Shown one piece after another: positions 1-9,410 of a DNA stretch of 64,000 bases. Each line of letters begins with the position of its first letter. The stretch's first letter is position 1. Source of the stretch: DATDEW01 sp046590205 (GTDB lineage Bacteria; Bacteroidota; Ignavibacteria; Palsa-1295); NCBI GenBank assembly GCA_046590205.1, contig JBKJTT010000043.1, positions 14,221 to 78,220 of the forward strand, read 5' to 3'. The position numbers were made by a program, and so were the translations under genes. Under the pieces are notes generated by a model. It saw only the letters and a program-made list of their open reading frames with translations. It did no database searches and had not been told where the DNA came from.

Positions 1-1497
1 CTACTTTTCGGAATTCCGCTTGGCTGGGGTGTGTTAATCACTGCTCTCGATGTCTTTGTCCTGCTGACGCTTCAACGATTTGGCATGAAGAAGTTGGAGA
101 TGTTCATTATCTCGCTTGTTGTGCTTGTAGGTGGCTGTTTTCTTGTCGAGATGTTCCTTGCACAGCCCTCTGTACCTGATATGGCTTTGGGACTTATACC
201 AAGTCTTCCGATGGATGCCCTGTATGTTGCTATTGGTATCATTGGTGCTACGGTCATGCCGCATAATTTGTATTTACACTCTGCCCTTGTACAAACACGA
301 CAATTCGAGCAGACTACAATTGGCAAGAAGCTGGCATGCAAGTTTAATTTTATTGATTCCTTCATTGCGCTTAACGGTGCATTCTTTATTAATGCTGCAA
401 TCTTGATATTAGCAAGTGCTGTATTTTTTACTCGTGGAGTGCAGGTTACAGAGATTGAGCAAGCACATGAGCTTCTTACGCCGCTACTGGGGACGACGAT
501 GGCAGGGGTACTATTTGCTGTCGCACTCCTTGCAAGTGGGCAGTCATCAACGATCACAGGTACTCTTGCAGGACAGATTGTTATGGAAGGGTTTATTAAG
601 ATTCGTCTTAGACCAGCTATCAGGAGAATGATAACCCGCTCTCTTGCTATCATCCCGGCGTCAATTGTTATTTGGACGTTCGGGGCATCATCAACAATCG
701 ATCTATTGATACTTAGTCAAGTGATATTGAGTATGCAGCTTTCTTTTGCGATTATACCGCTTATCCACTTTACAAGTGATAAAAAGATAATGGGTGAGTT
801 TGCAAATAAGCTATGGGTGAAGATAGGGGCATGGCTTACAGCAGCGATTGTTCTCTCGCTTAACCTTAAGCTACTCTTTGATAAAGAACTTGAAGCATTA
901 TCCGGCACGGGAACGATGCAAACTATCGGATATACTGCACTACCGTTTTTAATCGGACTTATTTTCTTATTATTCTATATTCTTCTAAAGCCATTTATTT
1001 CAAAGAGCAGCTTTACGAGAAACCTTGAAACAGTCGCACCGAGTTACCCTAAAGTCGAAGGGGTTATTTCATCGGATGCAACAATAAAATATGCTCGCAT
1101 TGGTATCGCTATTGAAGGATCTAAAAAAGATAAAGAACTTATTGAAAAGGCATTTACCTTTGCTGATACAAATGCGGAGTTGATATTAATACATGTTATC
1201 AGTACTGCTTCGGGTTTCTTCAACAAAGAGCAATCGCTTGACTCGGACTCGCGCGCAGGTGAGGTGTATCTTGACGAACTATGCCAGACTATTCAGGCCC
1301 CAGAACATGTCAAGGTCAGAGCTGTCATAGGGTATGGTTCTGCACCAGTTGAACTCATTCGAATAGCACAAGAGACAAATATCGGTATTCTTGTGATGGG
1401 TTCACATGGGCACCGAGGACTATCTGATGTTCTCTATGGAACGACCGTTTCACCCGTTCGCCATGCCCTCAACATCCCAATTTTTATTGTTCAATGA
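1..1497 (+). CDS. Nramp-family divalent metal transporter with C-terminal UspA domain (5' truncated)
   Basis: The frame is open from base 1, so the true start lies upstream; 498 residues are visible. The protein is an inner-membrane Mn2+/Fe2+ symporter of the Nramp (MntH) family: the TM6 signature MPHNLYLHSALVQTR is intact near residue 85, including the metal-contacting Met/His region, and hydrophobic segments continue to about residue 335. From about residue 355 a universal stress protein domain follows, ending in a GSHGHRG..GTTVSPVRH motif that matches the UspA ATP-binding signature G-2x-G-9x-G(S/T). The transporter plus Usp fusion suggests nucleotide-responsive control of metal uptake, which is inference. 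The stop codon overlaps the next start as ATGA, so the two genes are probably translationally coupled. Confidence 0.93.
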   Translation, partial: LLFGIPLGWGVLITALDVFVLLTLQRFGMKKLEMFIISLVVLVGGCFLVEMFLAQPSVPDMALGLIPSLPMDALYVAIGIIGATVMPHNLYLHSALVQTRQFEQTTIGKKLACKFNFIDSFIALNGAFFINAAILILASAVFFTRGVQVTEIEQAHELLTPLLGTTMAGVLFAVALLASGQSSTITGTLAGQIVMEGFIKIRLRPAIRRMITRSLAIIPASIVIWTFGASSTIDLLILSQVILSMQLSFAIIPLIHFTSDKKIMGEFANKLWVKIGAWLTAAIVLSLNLKLLFDKELEALSGTGTMQTIGYTALPFLIGLIFLLFYILLKPFISKSSFTRNLETVAPSYPKVEGVISSDATIKYARIGIAIEGSKKDKELIEKAFTFADTNAELILIHVISTASGFFNKEQSLDSDSRAGEVYLDELCQTIQAPEHVKVRAVIGYGSAPVELIRIAQETNIGILVMGSHGHRGLSDVLYGTTVSPVRHALNIPIFIVQ

Positions 1498-2051
1498 AGA
1501 TATATACAAAAACAGGTGATGACGGAACAACATCGCTATTCGGTGTAGGACGAGTCCAAAAACACTCTGCACGAATAGAGGCATACGGCAATGTTGACGA
1601 AACAAATGCCCTCATTGGTCTTTGCAGAGAACAAGAGGGAGCAGATACGTTTAAAGAAGAGCTAATACGTATTCAGCAATTACTCTTTGTCTTGGGTGCT
1701 GATCTTGCAACTCCGCTTTCGGTAGAAGTCACATACAACATACCTCGGATTGATGAACATGATGTAACTTGGTTGGAGAAGCTTATCGATAAGCATGATA
1801 GTCAGCTTCCCGAACTTCGCAGCTTTATTCTTGCCGGAGGCTCACCACTTGCCTGCTTTTTTCATCAGGTAAGAACTGTCTCTCGTCGGGCTGAACGTTC
1901 AATGGTACTTCTTGCCGGGAGCGAGGAGATTACACCGCATGACATCCCGTTCATCAATCGTCTATCTGATCTATTCTTTGTGTATGCCCGTCGCGCCAAC
2001 CAGATACTCGGTGTAGCTGATACGGAGTGGGATGGCAAAAAGCCGTTATGA
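1494..2051 (+). CDS. cob(I)yrinic acid a,c-diamide adenosyltransferase (PduO type)
   Basis: A 185-residue cytoplasmic enzyme that transfers the 5'-deoxyadenosyl group of ATP to cob(I)alamin, making adenosylcobalamin. The N-terminal TKTGDDGTTSL motif binds the ATP phosphates. The later segments SRRAERSMV and INRLSDLFFVYAR are the other conserved blocks of the PduO/MMAB family, and the length is typical. The start overlaps the stop of the metal transporter by four bases (ATGA). The 3' end overlaps the convergent ABC permease gene by six bases, leaving no room for a terminator between them. No cobalamin riboswitch or B12-dependent enzyme is visible in the window. Confidence 0.95.
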   Translation: MKIYTKTGDDGTTSLFGVGRVQKHSARIEAYGNVDETNALIGLCREQEGADTFKEELIRIQQLLFVLGADLATPLSVEVTYNIPRIDEHDVTWLEKLIDKHDSQLPELRSFILAGGSPLACFFHQVRTVSRRAERSMVLLAGSEEITPHDIPFINRLSDLFFVYARRANQILGVADTEWDGKKPL

Positions 2052-3332
2052 GTATTTAAGCCATTTCAACACTTCTTTTATCGTATATTTTTTACCGTAC
2101 ATGAGTATTCCGACTCGGTATATTTTTGCCGCAAATGTTATTAGGAAGAAGAATGTCGCTCCCATTAAGACAAATGAGAGACCTATCTGCCATAGAGGTG
2201 GTGTCTCACTAAATATTCTTCCAGTCATTAATATAGGCGAGAAGAAGGGAATGAGGGAGAGTATTACGCTTGAAGTAGATGAAGGTGATTCAATTACAGG
2301 TGATAATGCGAGAATCGACATCACGACAATAATCGTGATTGGCATTGCAATTGACTGTGCATCGCTTGCTTGTTCAACCGTTGCCCCTGCGGCTGCATAA
2401 AGTGTTGAATAGATAAAGAACCCACCAAGAAAGTAAAAAACAAAATAGACAAAGTTGATTGGCGAGAATGCAGAGAGTGCACCCATTTGAGAAAAGATCA
2501 TTGGCAGCGCACCGAAACTTACGACTCCCATCATCAATGCCCATGCGGCTACTTGCAGCAATGCTGCCAGCCCGATGCCGAGGATTTTACCCAGCAAAAG
2601 ATCACGAGGTTTAACGGATGCCGCAAGTATCTCGATGATGCGCGAGCTTTTCTCTTCGATTACGCTCTGCATGATGATTGAACCGTAGATAAGAAGCGTA
2701 ACATAAAGAAGCATACCTGACATATACCCAGCAATATAGCTAAAGCCGTCATCTTTCGCTTCTTCGGAAACAGTTACTTTCACTACGTCAATATCTGTAT
2801 TCTCAGATACGTTTGATACAAGTTTCGGATCAATCCCTTTTTCTTGAAGTCGAAGCTGGATGAGAATGTCCTCATATCGTTTTGAGACAACTCGCCCAAT
2901 AGAGAAGTCTGTGGTATTGCGTAGCTTTAATGATGGCTTTGCTGCAAGATTTGTAATAATATCTTTTGGTATGACGAATACACCCTCCACTTTTTTTGCG
3001 ACGATCTGCTTTTTCGCAGAATCAGTCAGTGCCTCTGTACTACCTTGAATGTCCATCAAGGAGAAGATAATATCCTTCTGAAAATTCTTCGAGAACGAAG
3101 TGTTGGCAGTGTCCTTATTAGTCTCAATGAGCTTCGGCGCGATAAGCCCGGTTTCATCTATGACATAGATGTGCTTCTTTTCATCGCTATTGAGCGTAGC
3201 GATAAACATTGGTATCAGTGCCGTTGAAGCCAAAAGTAGCGGCGCAAGCAGTGTTAGTATGAGATACCCCTTGGAGCGTACCTTCTGAAGGAACTCATGC
3301 TTGAAAACGATATAAATCTTGCTTTGTGACAT
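2046..3332 (-). CDS. ABC-2 type transporter permease (NatB-like)
   Basis: A 428-residue inner-membrane permease. One membrane helix near residues 20-45 is followed by a large extracytoplasmic domain of about 150 residues, then a cluster of five or six helices in the C-terminal half. This is the architecture of NatB/YhaP-type ABC-2 exporters. The segment EEKSSRIIEILAASVKPRDLL is the conserved coupling region of this family. A strong Shine-Dalgarno AAGGAG lies five bases before the ATG. It is the second gene of a pair with the ATPase, nine bases downstream of it. The substrate is not evident; Na+ or peptide/drug export are family possibilities. Confidence 0.9.
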   Translation of the reverse strand: MSQSKIYIVFKHEFLQKVRSKGYLILTLLAPLLLASTALIPMFIATLNSDEKKHIYVIDETGLIAPKLIETNKDTANTSFSKNFQKDIIFSLMDIQGSTEALTDSAKKQIVAKKVEGVFVIPKDIITNLAAKPSLKLRNTTDFSIGRVVSKRYEDILIQLRLQEKGIDPKLVSNVSENTDIDVVKVTVSEEAKDDGFSYIAGYMSGMLLYVTLLIYGSIIMQSVIEEKSSRIIEILAASVKPRDLLLGKILGIGLAALLQVAAWALMMGVVSFGALPMIFSQMGALSAFSPINFVYFVFYFLGGFFIYSTLYAAAGATVEQASDAQSIAMPITIIVVMSILALSPVIESPSSTSSVILSLIPFFSPILMTGRIFSETPPLWQIGLSFVLMGATFFFLITFAAKIYRVGILMYGKKYTIKEVLKWLKYS

Positions 3333-3341
3333 TGTTGCTCC

Positions 3342-4244
3342 TTAGTGTTGTTTGACTGCTTCGAGGAATATCTCTTTGAGTGGTGGCTCGATACGCTCCC
3401 ACCGCGTTATCTCGGCATGCTCGGCAAGCGCACGGAGTACATCGTTATTCTTGGAGTCATCGAATAGCTCAAAGAGTAATTCGTTATTATGCTTTTCGGC
3501 GATACGAATAGGGAATGAAGCGAGTGCAGATTCAGAAGGTAAAGTACCAGAGAAGTTGACTTTGATAAAATTCTTGCCGTAGCGTTTCTTTACATCCCGA
3601 AGCGTACCGCTCAAGACTATCTTACCTTGATGTATCATAGCAATATCGTCACAGAGTTGTTCGACCTGTTCCATTCGGTGAGAAGAAAGCAGGATTGTCC
3701 GTCCCTTCTTTTTTTCCTCCATGATAATATCGTTGATGATTTCTGCATTGATTGGGTCGAGACCTGAAACCGGTTCATCGAGAATAAGAATTTCCGGCTC
3801 ATGGAGGAGGGTAACGATGAACTGCAGCTTCTGCTGCATGCCCTTTGAAAGCTCATTCGTCTTCTTTTTTGTCCAGGAAGTTATCTCAAAGCGTTCCAGC
3901 CAGTAGTTGATGTTCTTTTTTAGAGTTGCTTTGTCCAACCCCTTCAATGCACCTAAATACTCTAATTGTGCAGTAACGGTCAGTTTCCTGTATAACCCTC
4001 GCTCTTCGGGCATATACCCGATGGTGTCTTGGTGTTTGGCTGCCTGGGCTTCTCCGAGAATGGTGATTGTACCTGAATCAGGCATAGTGATTCCGTTGAG
4101 CATGCGGATAGTCGTTGTCTTCCCGGCGCCATTTGGTCCCAAAAGGCCAAAAATAGACCCTTTAGGCACGGAAAAGGAGACATTATCGACCGCCTTGACC
4201 GTCCCATAAGTTTTTGAAACAGAATCCAGTGTGATTGCAGACAT
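3342..4244 (-). CDS. ABC transporter ATP-binding protein (NatA-like)
   Basis: A 300-residue ABC ATPase. Walker A is GPNGAGKTTTIRML, the signature is LSKGMQQKLQ, and Walker B is ILILDEPVSGLDP; the H-loop follows in LLSSHRMEQ. About 80 residues after the nucleotide-binding domain form the C-terminal extension seen in NatA/YhaQ proteins (DUF4162-like). It pairs with the NatB-like permease that follows nine bases downstream. A Bacteroidota-type promoter candidate lies 25-60 bases upstream. Confidence 0.93.
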   Translation of the reverse strand: MSAITLDSVSKTYGTVKAVDNVSFSVPKGSIFGLLGPNGAGKTTTIRMLNGITMPDSGTITILGEAQAAKHQDTIGYMPEERGLYRKLTVTAQLEYLGALKGLDKATLKKNINYWLERFEITSWTKKKTNELSKGMQQKLQFIVTLLHEPEILILDEPVSGLDPINAEIINDIIMEEKKKGRTILLSSHRMEQVEQLCDDIAMIHQGKIVLSGTLRDVKKRYGKNFIKVNFSGTLPSESALASFPIRIAEKHNNELLFELFDDSKNNDVLRALAEHAEITRWERIEPPLKEIFLEAVKQH

Positions 4245-4269
4245 TCGTTGGATAAGATAGAAATTTTGA

Positions 4270-4303
4270 CAAAAATACGACTTTGCATTGAGTAGGTTAC
4301 AAA
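4270..4303 (-). promoter_or_regulatory. candidate Bacteroidota-type promoter for natAB-like genes
   Basis: Read on the minus strand, TATTTTTG (4270-4277) matches the TAnnTTTG minus-7 box. TTTG lies 22 bases upstream (4300-4303), slightly longer than the usual spacing. A TTGCAT/ATGCAA inverted repeat (4283-4288 and 4303-4308) overlaps the same stretch and could be an operator. Confidence 0.4.
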
Positions 4304-4335
4304 TGCAAGAATCTTGATAATTTATGACTCAAATA

Positions 4336-4367
4336 TTTGGAAATTGGCTTTTTTTTACGTATATTGC
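4336..4367 (+). promoter_or_regulatory. possible promoter of the T9SS surface protein gene
   Basis: TTTG at 4336-4339 is followed after 20 bases by TATATTGC (4360-4367), an imperfect TAnnTTTG box. The chosen start codon lies 27 bases downstream. The match is partial and the site is only suggestive. Confidence 0.28.
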
Positions 4368-4394
4368 AGTGTCCTTAATGTGGGAGAAGTGTTG

Positions 4395-7300
4395 ATGCTC
4401 GGACGGTCGCCTTTTCATATACGTTTTAACTTTGCCACAGCCCTAATCTGTTTGGTATGTGTCCTTTATTCTACCGATTCAATTGCCGGCTGGCAACGCA
4501 TTGCAACATTTTCACGGTTGGTTGGAGCAGGGTACTTCTTTAATGCACAGCGCGGTGTTATCACTGTTGATGGCGATTTTGGTGATGTTTTTTCAGGTGT
4601 TCCATCAGCACCTCCTCAAATTTGGCGCACATATAATGGCGGACTAACGTGGCTGCAATCTGTTGTTCCTCCCGGCTACACAGGTACATCGTTCAATGAC
4701 GTATTTATGAAAGACTCGCTCAATGGCTGGGTCGTCTTTGAAGTAGAGTATAGCAACCAAAATATGTGGCGAACCACAGACGGTGGTGTTACATGGTTTG
4801 AAGTCAACGGATTTGTTGAAGAAGCCACATCTGTTTACGAGACTTCAAAAGGCGTCCTTTATACACATCGCGGGCTTCAACCCGGAGATGATCAGGGAAT
4901 ATTCGTCTCAAGAGACAAAGGGGCTTCCTTCGGAAAACTTCAAAATATGGCTTTTAATGGGCTTGACTTCGTTGATGATGATCATGGTGTCGCCTCTACC
5001 TTTGATTCGATAACACTTTTTACCAATAATGGAGGTGACTCATGGTTCCCTACTTCACAGAGAACCGAGGCGTGGGGTGTCTATGGAGAAAAAGGAACAT
5101 CCAATTTTGTCATTGCCGGTGAGCAGCGAGCCGGCTCACCAAGTACATTTACAACGATAGTCCGTTCAAGTGACTATGGGCTAACATGGGGAAGTCTGGT
5201 ATCGCTACCGCTTCGAAACACCGGCCATATTGAAGGAGTTGGTAAGACGATCTATATTCAAGTAGATTTTAATTTTATTAACTCTCAAGGGTTTTTCCGA
5301 ACAACCGATGGTGGCTTCTCATGGAAGAATATCGGTGGTCCCAGTCATTTGAGAGACACTCGTTTTTGTGTCGTTGGCTGTAACGGTGCTGTCGTTTATG
5401 CGTTTGATCCGTTTGGTAATGTCTATAAAACAGTTGATGGCGGTGATGGATTGCTGCAAGAAGAGATTGATAATCTCGTGTTTACCAAATCAGCATTGTC
5501 ATGTACCGCTGACGTCTGCTCAAATGACGACGATTCGGTTCGGCTAATCAATACTACGTGCTACCCACTAACTATTACTGATGTAGATTTTTCTAATCCT
5601 GTTGATGAGGTCGTGACTTCGGGTGCATTGTCATTTCTATTTAAACCTGCACTTCCAATTACACTTCAACCTGGACAATCTGCTCCCGTGCGTATCAAGT
5701 GGGATCCGGTCAAGTCATCTCAATCCCTGCCGTCATCGTCTCAGTATGTCAAGTTTACTTCTCTATCACAAACAGGGTTTGGTTCTTTCGATACTCTTGT
5801 TCCGATCATAGCTAGTAGCGTTGCACAAAAACTTATTGCTGATCTTGACTCGAGCGCATATTCACTCGCACCAACAGATTTCTGTGCGTATCGCGACACA
5901 TTGATTCACGTGAGGAATCCCGGGTGTGATACAATGTATCTTACAAATGCAATCTTTGATAATATTACTAACTGGCGTATCTTGACGGCTGATGGACAAG
6001 ATAATCCGCTTACACTTCCAATAATAATACCACCAGGCTCGCAAATTATTATTAAGGTTAGATTCATTCCTACCAAAACAGGATATGAGACCGGAAATAT
6101 GGCTGTCGAACTGATTCAACGTAATACTCGCGTTGATACTACGCTTTTCATGCAAGCAAGCACATTCCGTTCAGGCACAATAAGCACGGTCGAAATGGTA
6201 GATTTTGGCTCGATAAGTTCGTGCGTAATAAGTGATACTACCATTGCTTATACAAATCAAACGTGCGAAGAGCTTATTATCGACTGGGTTGATCTGCAGC
6301 CACTTGGAGCGTTTACATTGGTCAATCCGCCATTGTTTCCTATGGTACTTAAACCCGATAGTACTCTAACATTAGAAATTCGATATTTTCCGACAAAATA
6401 TCTATTAGAGAATGCACAGCTTGAACTTCATGCAACTGCAACCGGTGATCCGATCTCGATTCCCATATTTCTATTTGGCTTAGGCACACCGGGCACGTCG
6501 CAGTACATTGCAAGTATTGATAACACTCCGCTGGTATTTACTCCAACAGATTTCTGTGGTATCGGAGACACTCTTTCATTTACTATAAAAAATCCCGGAT
6601 GCGATTCATTGGTAGTTGAGGATGTAGTTCAGTTAAGTTCTTCTTCGGGTATCTTTTCATACGAGACTTCTTCTACTATTCCAAAACTTATACTCGGAGC
6701 AGGGGATTCATTAGCGATTACACTTTTCTCTATACCTACTAGCATCGGAGATCATAGCGCATCATTTCGTGTTCGTTTCCGTCTTGCTGACGGAAGTATC
6801 TTCGACACGGTTTATACGATGTCATTTTCTGTCTCGCGTGGACCGAGAACACTTAGCGTCTGGCCAACTTCAATAGATTTTGGCACACTCCCACTCTGCA
6901 TTGAAGAAGACATTACGGTCACAATAACCAATACAGGATGCGCTGATATAACACTCGATTCTTTAACACTTTCAGAATCACATTATAGTTTTCTTTCGAT
7001 AACTTCTTACCCGTACATTATTCCGCGCGGCGGTAGCGTGACTATCCCCGTCAGATATTCGAGCCCGACACCGGGTGCATTTGTTGGAGATATTACTCTT
7101 TGGTCAAATGCTGATACACTACCTATTCGTATCATACCCGTATCAGGTGCAACGATCGATAAGGATTATTTGACGTTGTCGATGGTCAATCTTGCTGGTA
7201 AGCCACATGCAGGAGATACGATACAAATAGCTGTTGTTCCCGATAGAGATTGGATTGGTGAAGGAGTCAAAGATGTAAGTTTTAGAGTCCGATATAATTC

Positions 7301-7919
7301 TGACCTTTTAACTCATTGGCATACAGATGAACCACCTGCGACCACACTCAAAGAGGTCTATACACAGTTGAAGCCGGATGAGGGGGCTATGGAGTTTACT
7401 ATTTCTTCCGACTTCGAAGTACGTTTTGTAAAGAATCAACCTGTTGCAGTTATCAACATGATCACTGCGATGACTGATACTCTCTTTACGCCACTGACGC
7501 TATCTGATATTAAAATAAACGGCAACGATCAGTATTATAGGAATTGTATTCTCGGTACATTTGAGCGTAGCGAAGATTTTACACTCTATCTTGAATGTGG
7601 TGAGGGACCATTGAAATATTTCTTAGCCGGGCAGCCAATTCTTTTCGTCTCTCATCCGACGCCGAATCCGTTGACATCAAGAAGCGGCTACCGTTTACAA
7701 CTTCCTATCACATCAAGTGTGGATGGTCAAGGGGAAGTTCGTTTGGTTGATATGAGTGGTATCGAACGAAGCGTTATTTCCCTTGGAAAACTATCAAAAG
7801 GTCTTAACAATCTTTCGGTCGATCTCACAGGGTATGATAGCGGTATTTACCAGTACCTCTTATCTCTAAAAGACTTTGATCATATTTCTGTTACTGGCAA
7901 AATTGTGATCATCAAGTAA
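4395..7919 (+). CDS. large secreted protein: YCF48/BNR-like repeats, choice-of-anchor-type repeats and T9SS sorting domain
   Basis: The open frame extends upstream to 4314, but ATG 4395 is preferred because GGGAGAAG precedes it at good spacing and it gives a normal signal peptide ending near STDSIAG. The mature protein (about 1174 codons in all) starts with about seven short repeats of the type WRTTDGGVTWFEV, spaced as in YCF48/sortilin-like beta-propellers (roughly residues 45-370). A series of about 110-residue beta-sandwich modules follows with recurring CxxxDT..V.NPGCD and GDS motifs, like choice-of-anchor or HYDIN-type domains. The last 80 residues (PTPNPLT...GIYQYLL...GKIVIIK) form a type A T9SS C-terminal sorting domain. 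The product is expected on the cell surface or outside; its ligand is unknown. Confidence 0.85.
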   Translation: MLGRSPFHIRFNFATALICLVCVLYSTDSIAGWQRIATFSRLVGAGYFFNAQRGVITVDGDFGDVFSGVPSAPPQIWRTYNGGLTWLQSVVPPGYTGTSFNDVFMKDSLNGWVVFEVEYSNQNMWRTTDGGVTWFEVNGFVEEATSVYETSKGVLYTHRGLQPGDDQGIFVSRDKGASFGKLQNMAFNGLDFVDDDHGVASTFDSITLFTNNGGDSWFPTSQRTEAWGVYGEKGTSNFVIAGEQRAGSPSTFTTIVRSSDYGLTWGSLVSLPLRNTGHIEGVGKTIYIQVDFNFINSQGFFRTTDGGFSWKNIGGPSHLRDTRFCVVGCNGAVVYAFDPFGNVYKTVDGGDGLLQEEIDNLVFTKSALSCTADVCSNDDDSVRLINTTCYPLTITDVDFSNPVDEVVTSGALSFLFKPALPITLQPGQSAPVRIKWDPVKSSQSLPSSSQYVKFTSLSQTGFGSFDTLVPIIASSVAQKLIADLDSSAYSLAPTDFCAYRDTLIHVRNPGCDTMYLTNAIFDNITNWRILTADGQDNPLTLPIIIPPGSQIIIKVRFIPTKTGYETGNMAVELIQRNTRVDTTLFMQASTFRSGTISTVEMVDFGSISSCVISDTTIAYTNQTCEELIIDWVDLQPLGAFTLVNPPLFPMVLKPDSTLTLEIRYFPTKYLLENAQLELHATATGDPISIPIFLFGLGTPGTSQYIASIDNTPLVFTPTDFCGIGDTLSFTIKNPGCDSLVVEDVVQLSSSSGIFSYETSSTIPKLILGAGDSLAITLFSIPTSIGDHSASFRVRFRLADGSIFDTVYTMSFSVSRGPRTLSVWPTSIDFGTLPLCIEEDITVTITNTGCADITLDSLTLSESHYSFLSITSYPYIIPRGGSVTIPVRYSSPTPGAFVGDITLWSNADTLPIRIIPVSGATIDKDYLTLSMVNLAGKPHAGDTIQIAVVPDRDWIGEGVKDVSFRVRYNSDLLTHWHTDEPPATTLKEVYTQLKPDEGAMEFTISSDFEVRFVKNQPVAVINMITAMTDTLFTPLTLSDIKINGNDQYYRNCILGTFERSEDFTLYLECGEGPLKYFLAGQPILFVSHPTPNPLTSRSGYRLQLPITSSVDGQGEVRLVDMSGIERSVISLGKLSKGLNNLSVDLTGYDSGIYQYLLSLKDFDHISVTGKIVIIK

Positions 7920-8915
7920 TCACTTGAACGTAGCAATCTCTGCATCAACAAGATCGAAAAGAGACTCGATAAATAACGGAGAGTCATTTAATCCTTCCAT
8001 TACCTGATATTCTGTAATACCGACGTGCTCGGCGATTTCTCGTAGCTCAATATCAAGTTCATGGAGTGTTTCTATGTGGTCGCTGACAAATGCTATCGGT
8101 ACAATAAGGAGCTTTTTCATCCCATTCTTACCGAATACCTTCAATGTTTCTTCTGTCGATGGAGTAAGCCATTGTTTTGGTCCAACCTTACTTTGATAGG
8201 AAAGGGAATAGTTATGCTTGAAGGTTCGCGCTTGCATGACGGCTTCCATCGTCTCGTTTATATGCACTGGGTACGCATCACCTTCAAAGACGAGGTCTAT
8301 GGGGATTCCGTGGGCAGAGAAGAGGATATAGAGATCATCTGATTTTGGGAAACGAGCAAGAGCTTGATCAATGCGTTCATTCAATGAACGTATATACTTT
8401 TCATTTTTATGATAAAGATAGATTCGCTTCTCATTGAAATCTACCCCTTGTCTTTTCTTGACTCTATCCCATTCATTATATGATGAAACGGCATTTGTTT
8501 TTGAATACTGTGCGTAGAGCGGGAGAAAGACTATATTTTTAACTCCCAATTCACGAACCTTATCCATCGCTGATTCGGTGAACGGCTTCCAGTAACGCAT
8601 AGCAAGTATAACGGGAATAGCGCCTTCACCATATTCACTGTCAAGTCGTTTCTGCAATGCAGTAACTTGTTGATTGGTCTTTTCGACAATAGGCGACTTG
8701 CCGCCTATTTCAGCATATTTCTCACGAACACTCTTTGATCTTTGAGAAGAGATAAGTTTTGCGATAGGTTTCTGTAGCAGAAAAGAAAAGGGGATTTGAA
8801 CAATATCATTGTCGCTAAAAAGATTATACAGGAATGGCTCGACTGCGTCGAGTGAATCAGGTCCACCGAACTGTAGTACGACAACAGCAGTCTTGTCTTT
8901 TGGTAGTGTTCTCAT
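7920..8915 (-). CDS. hemH: ferrochelatase
   Basis: A 331-residue ferrochelatase, which inserts Fe2+ into protoporphyrin IX as the last step of classical haem synthesis. The N-terminal VVVLQFGGPDSLDAVEPFL and the central LFSAHGIP block, containing the catalytic His, are family hallmarks. The C-terminal VVPIAFVSDHIETLHELDIE block carries the conserved acidic and His residues. It is the last gene of the hem operon, and its ATG overlaps the stop of the small membrane protein gene by four bases. The 3' end abuts the convergent surface-protein gene with no spacer. Confidence 0.97.
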   Translation of the reverse strand: MRTLPKDKTAVVVLQFGGPDSLDAVEPFLYNLFSDNDIVQIPFSFLLQKPIAKLISSQRSKSVREKYAEIGGKSPIVEKTNQQVTALQKRLDSEYGEGAIPVILAMRYWKPFTESAMDKVRELGVKNIVFLPLYAQYSKTNAVSSYNEWDRVKKRQGVDFNEKRIYLYHKNEKYIRSLNERIDQALARFPKSDDLYILFSAHGIPIDLVFEGDAYPVHINETMEAVMQARTFKHNYSLSYQSKVGPKQWLTPSTEETLKVFGKNGMKKLLIVPIAFVSDHIETLHELDIELREIAEHVGITEYQVMEGLNDSPLFIESLFDLVDAEIATFK

Positions 8916-9409
8916 AAAAGTAGTAGCGACGCAAATGCAAGTGGCGGTATGATTAGTGACAATGCGAGAATAACAAATGTAAATCGGAACATACTATATT
9001 CTTTGCCGGGTGCCCCTTCTTCTGGAATACTGCGCAATACAAGACGCCCTAATTGACCAAGGGAGAATATCGAGATGAACATTGTCACGAAGAGAACGGG
9101 GAGCATCCAATTGCCCCATTCAGCTAAAATAAGAGTAGAGGCGTTCAATTCTTTTGGGGCAGTAGCGATAAGAAGTCGCGCCTGCTCACCACTGACACCG
9201 AAGAGCATTATTGCAAGAAAAAAAGCGCATATCATGAGCGTAAAGACAAAGTAGTAAGCTGCTCGTGATATGATAAAGATACGTAGTGTAGTTACTGATA
9301 GCGAGAAAAGCTTATTAGCAATGAGTCGTTTGTACGAATACAAAGATAATCCGATTGAAACGAGTAATGAAAGAGCTATCGATAGTATGATGTGAGTATA
9401 ATCTATCAT
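8912..9409 (-). CDS. four-helix membrane protein of unknown function inside the hem operon
   Basis: A 165-residue protein that I do not recognise. Four hydrophobic segments are clear, at about residues 7-26, 50-70, 101-122 and 143-165. Polar linkers contain K27, R28, R43, R49, E75, R78, K86, E97, R122 and R142, and His6 lies at the mouth of the first helix. The gene begins one base after the hemF stop and ends with an ATGA overlap into hemH. It therefore sits where protoporphyrinogen IX oxidase would fall in pathway order, and no hemG, hemY or recognisable hemJ occurs in the window. The size and helix count resemble HemJ, but I see no convincing HemJ motif. A role at the oxidase step, or as an assembly partner, is inference from position. 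Confidence 0.85.
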   Translation of the reverse strand: MIDYTHIILSIALSLLVSIGLSLYSYKRLIANKLFSLSVTTLRIFIISRAAYYFVFTLMICAFFLAIMLFGVSGEQARLLIATAPKELNASTLILAEWGNWMLPVLFVTMFISIFSLGQLGRLVLRSIPEEGAPGKEYSMFRFTFVILALSLIIPPLAFASLLLL

Positions 9410-9410
9410 T

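Noticed and set aside
8912..9409. calling the small membrane protein HemJ
   Set aside because: Size and helix count fit, but I see no convincing HemJ motifs; left as unknown.
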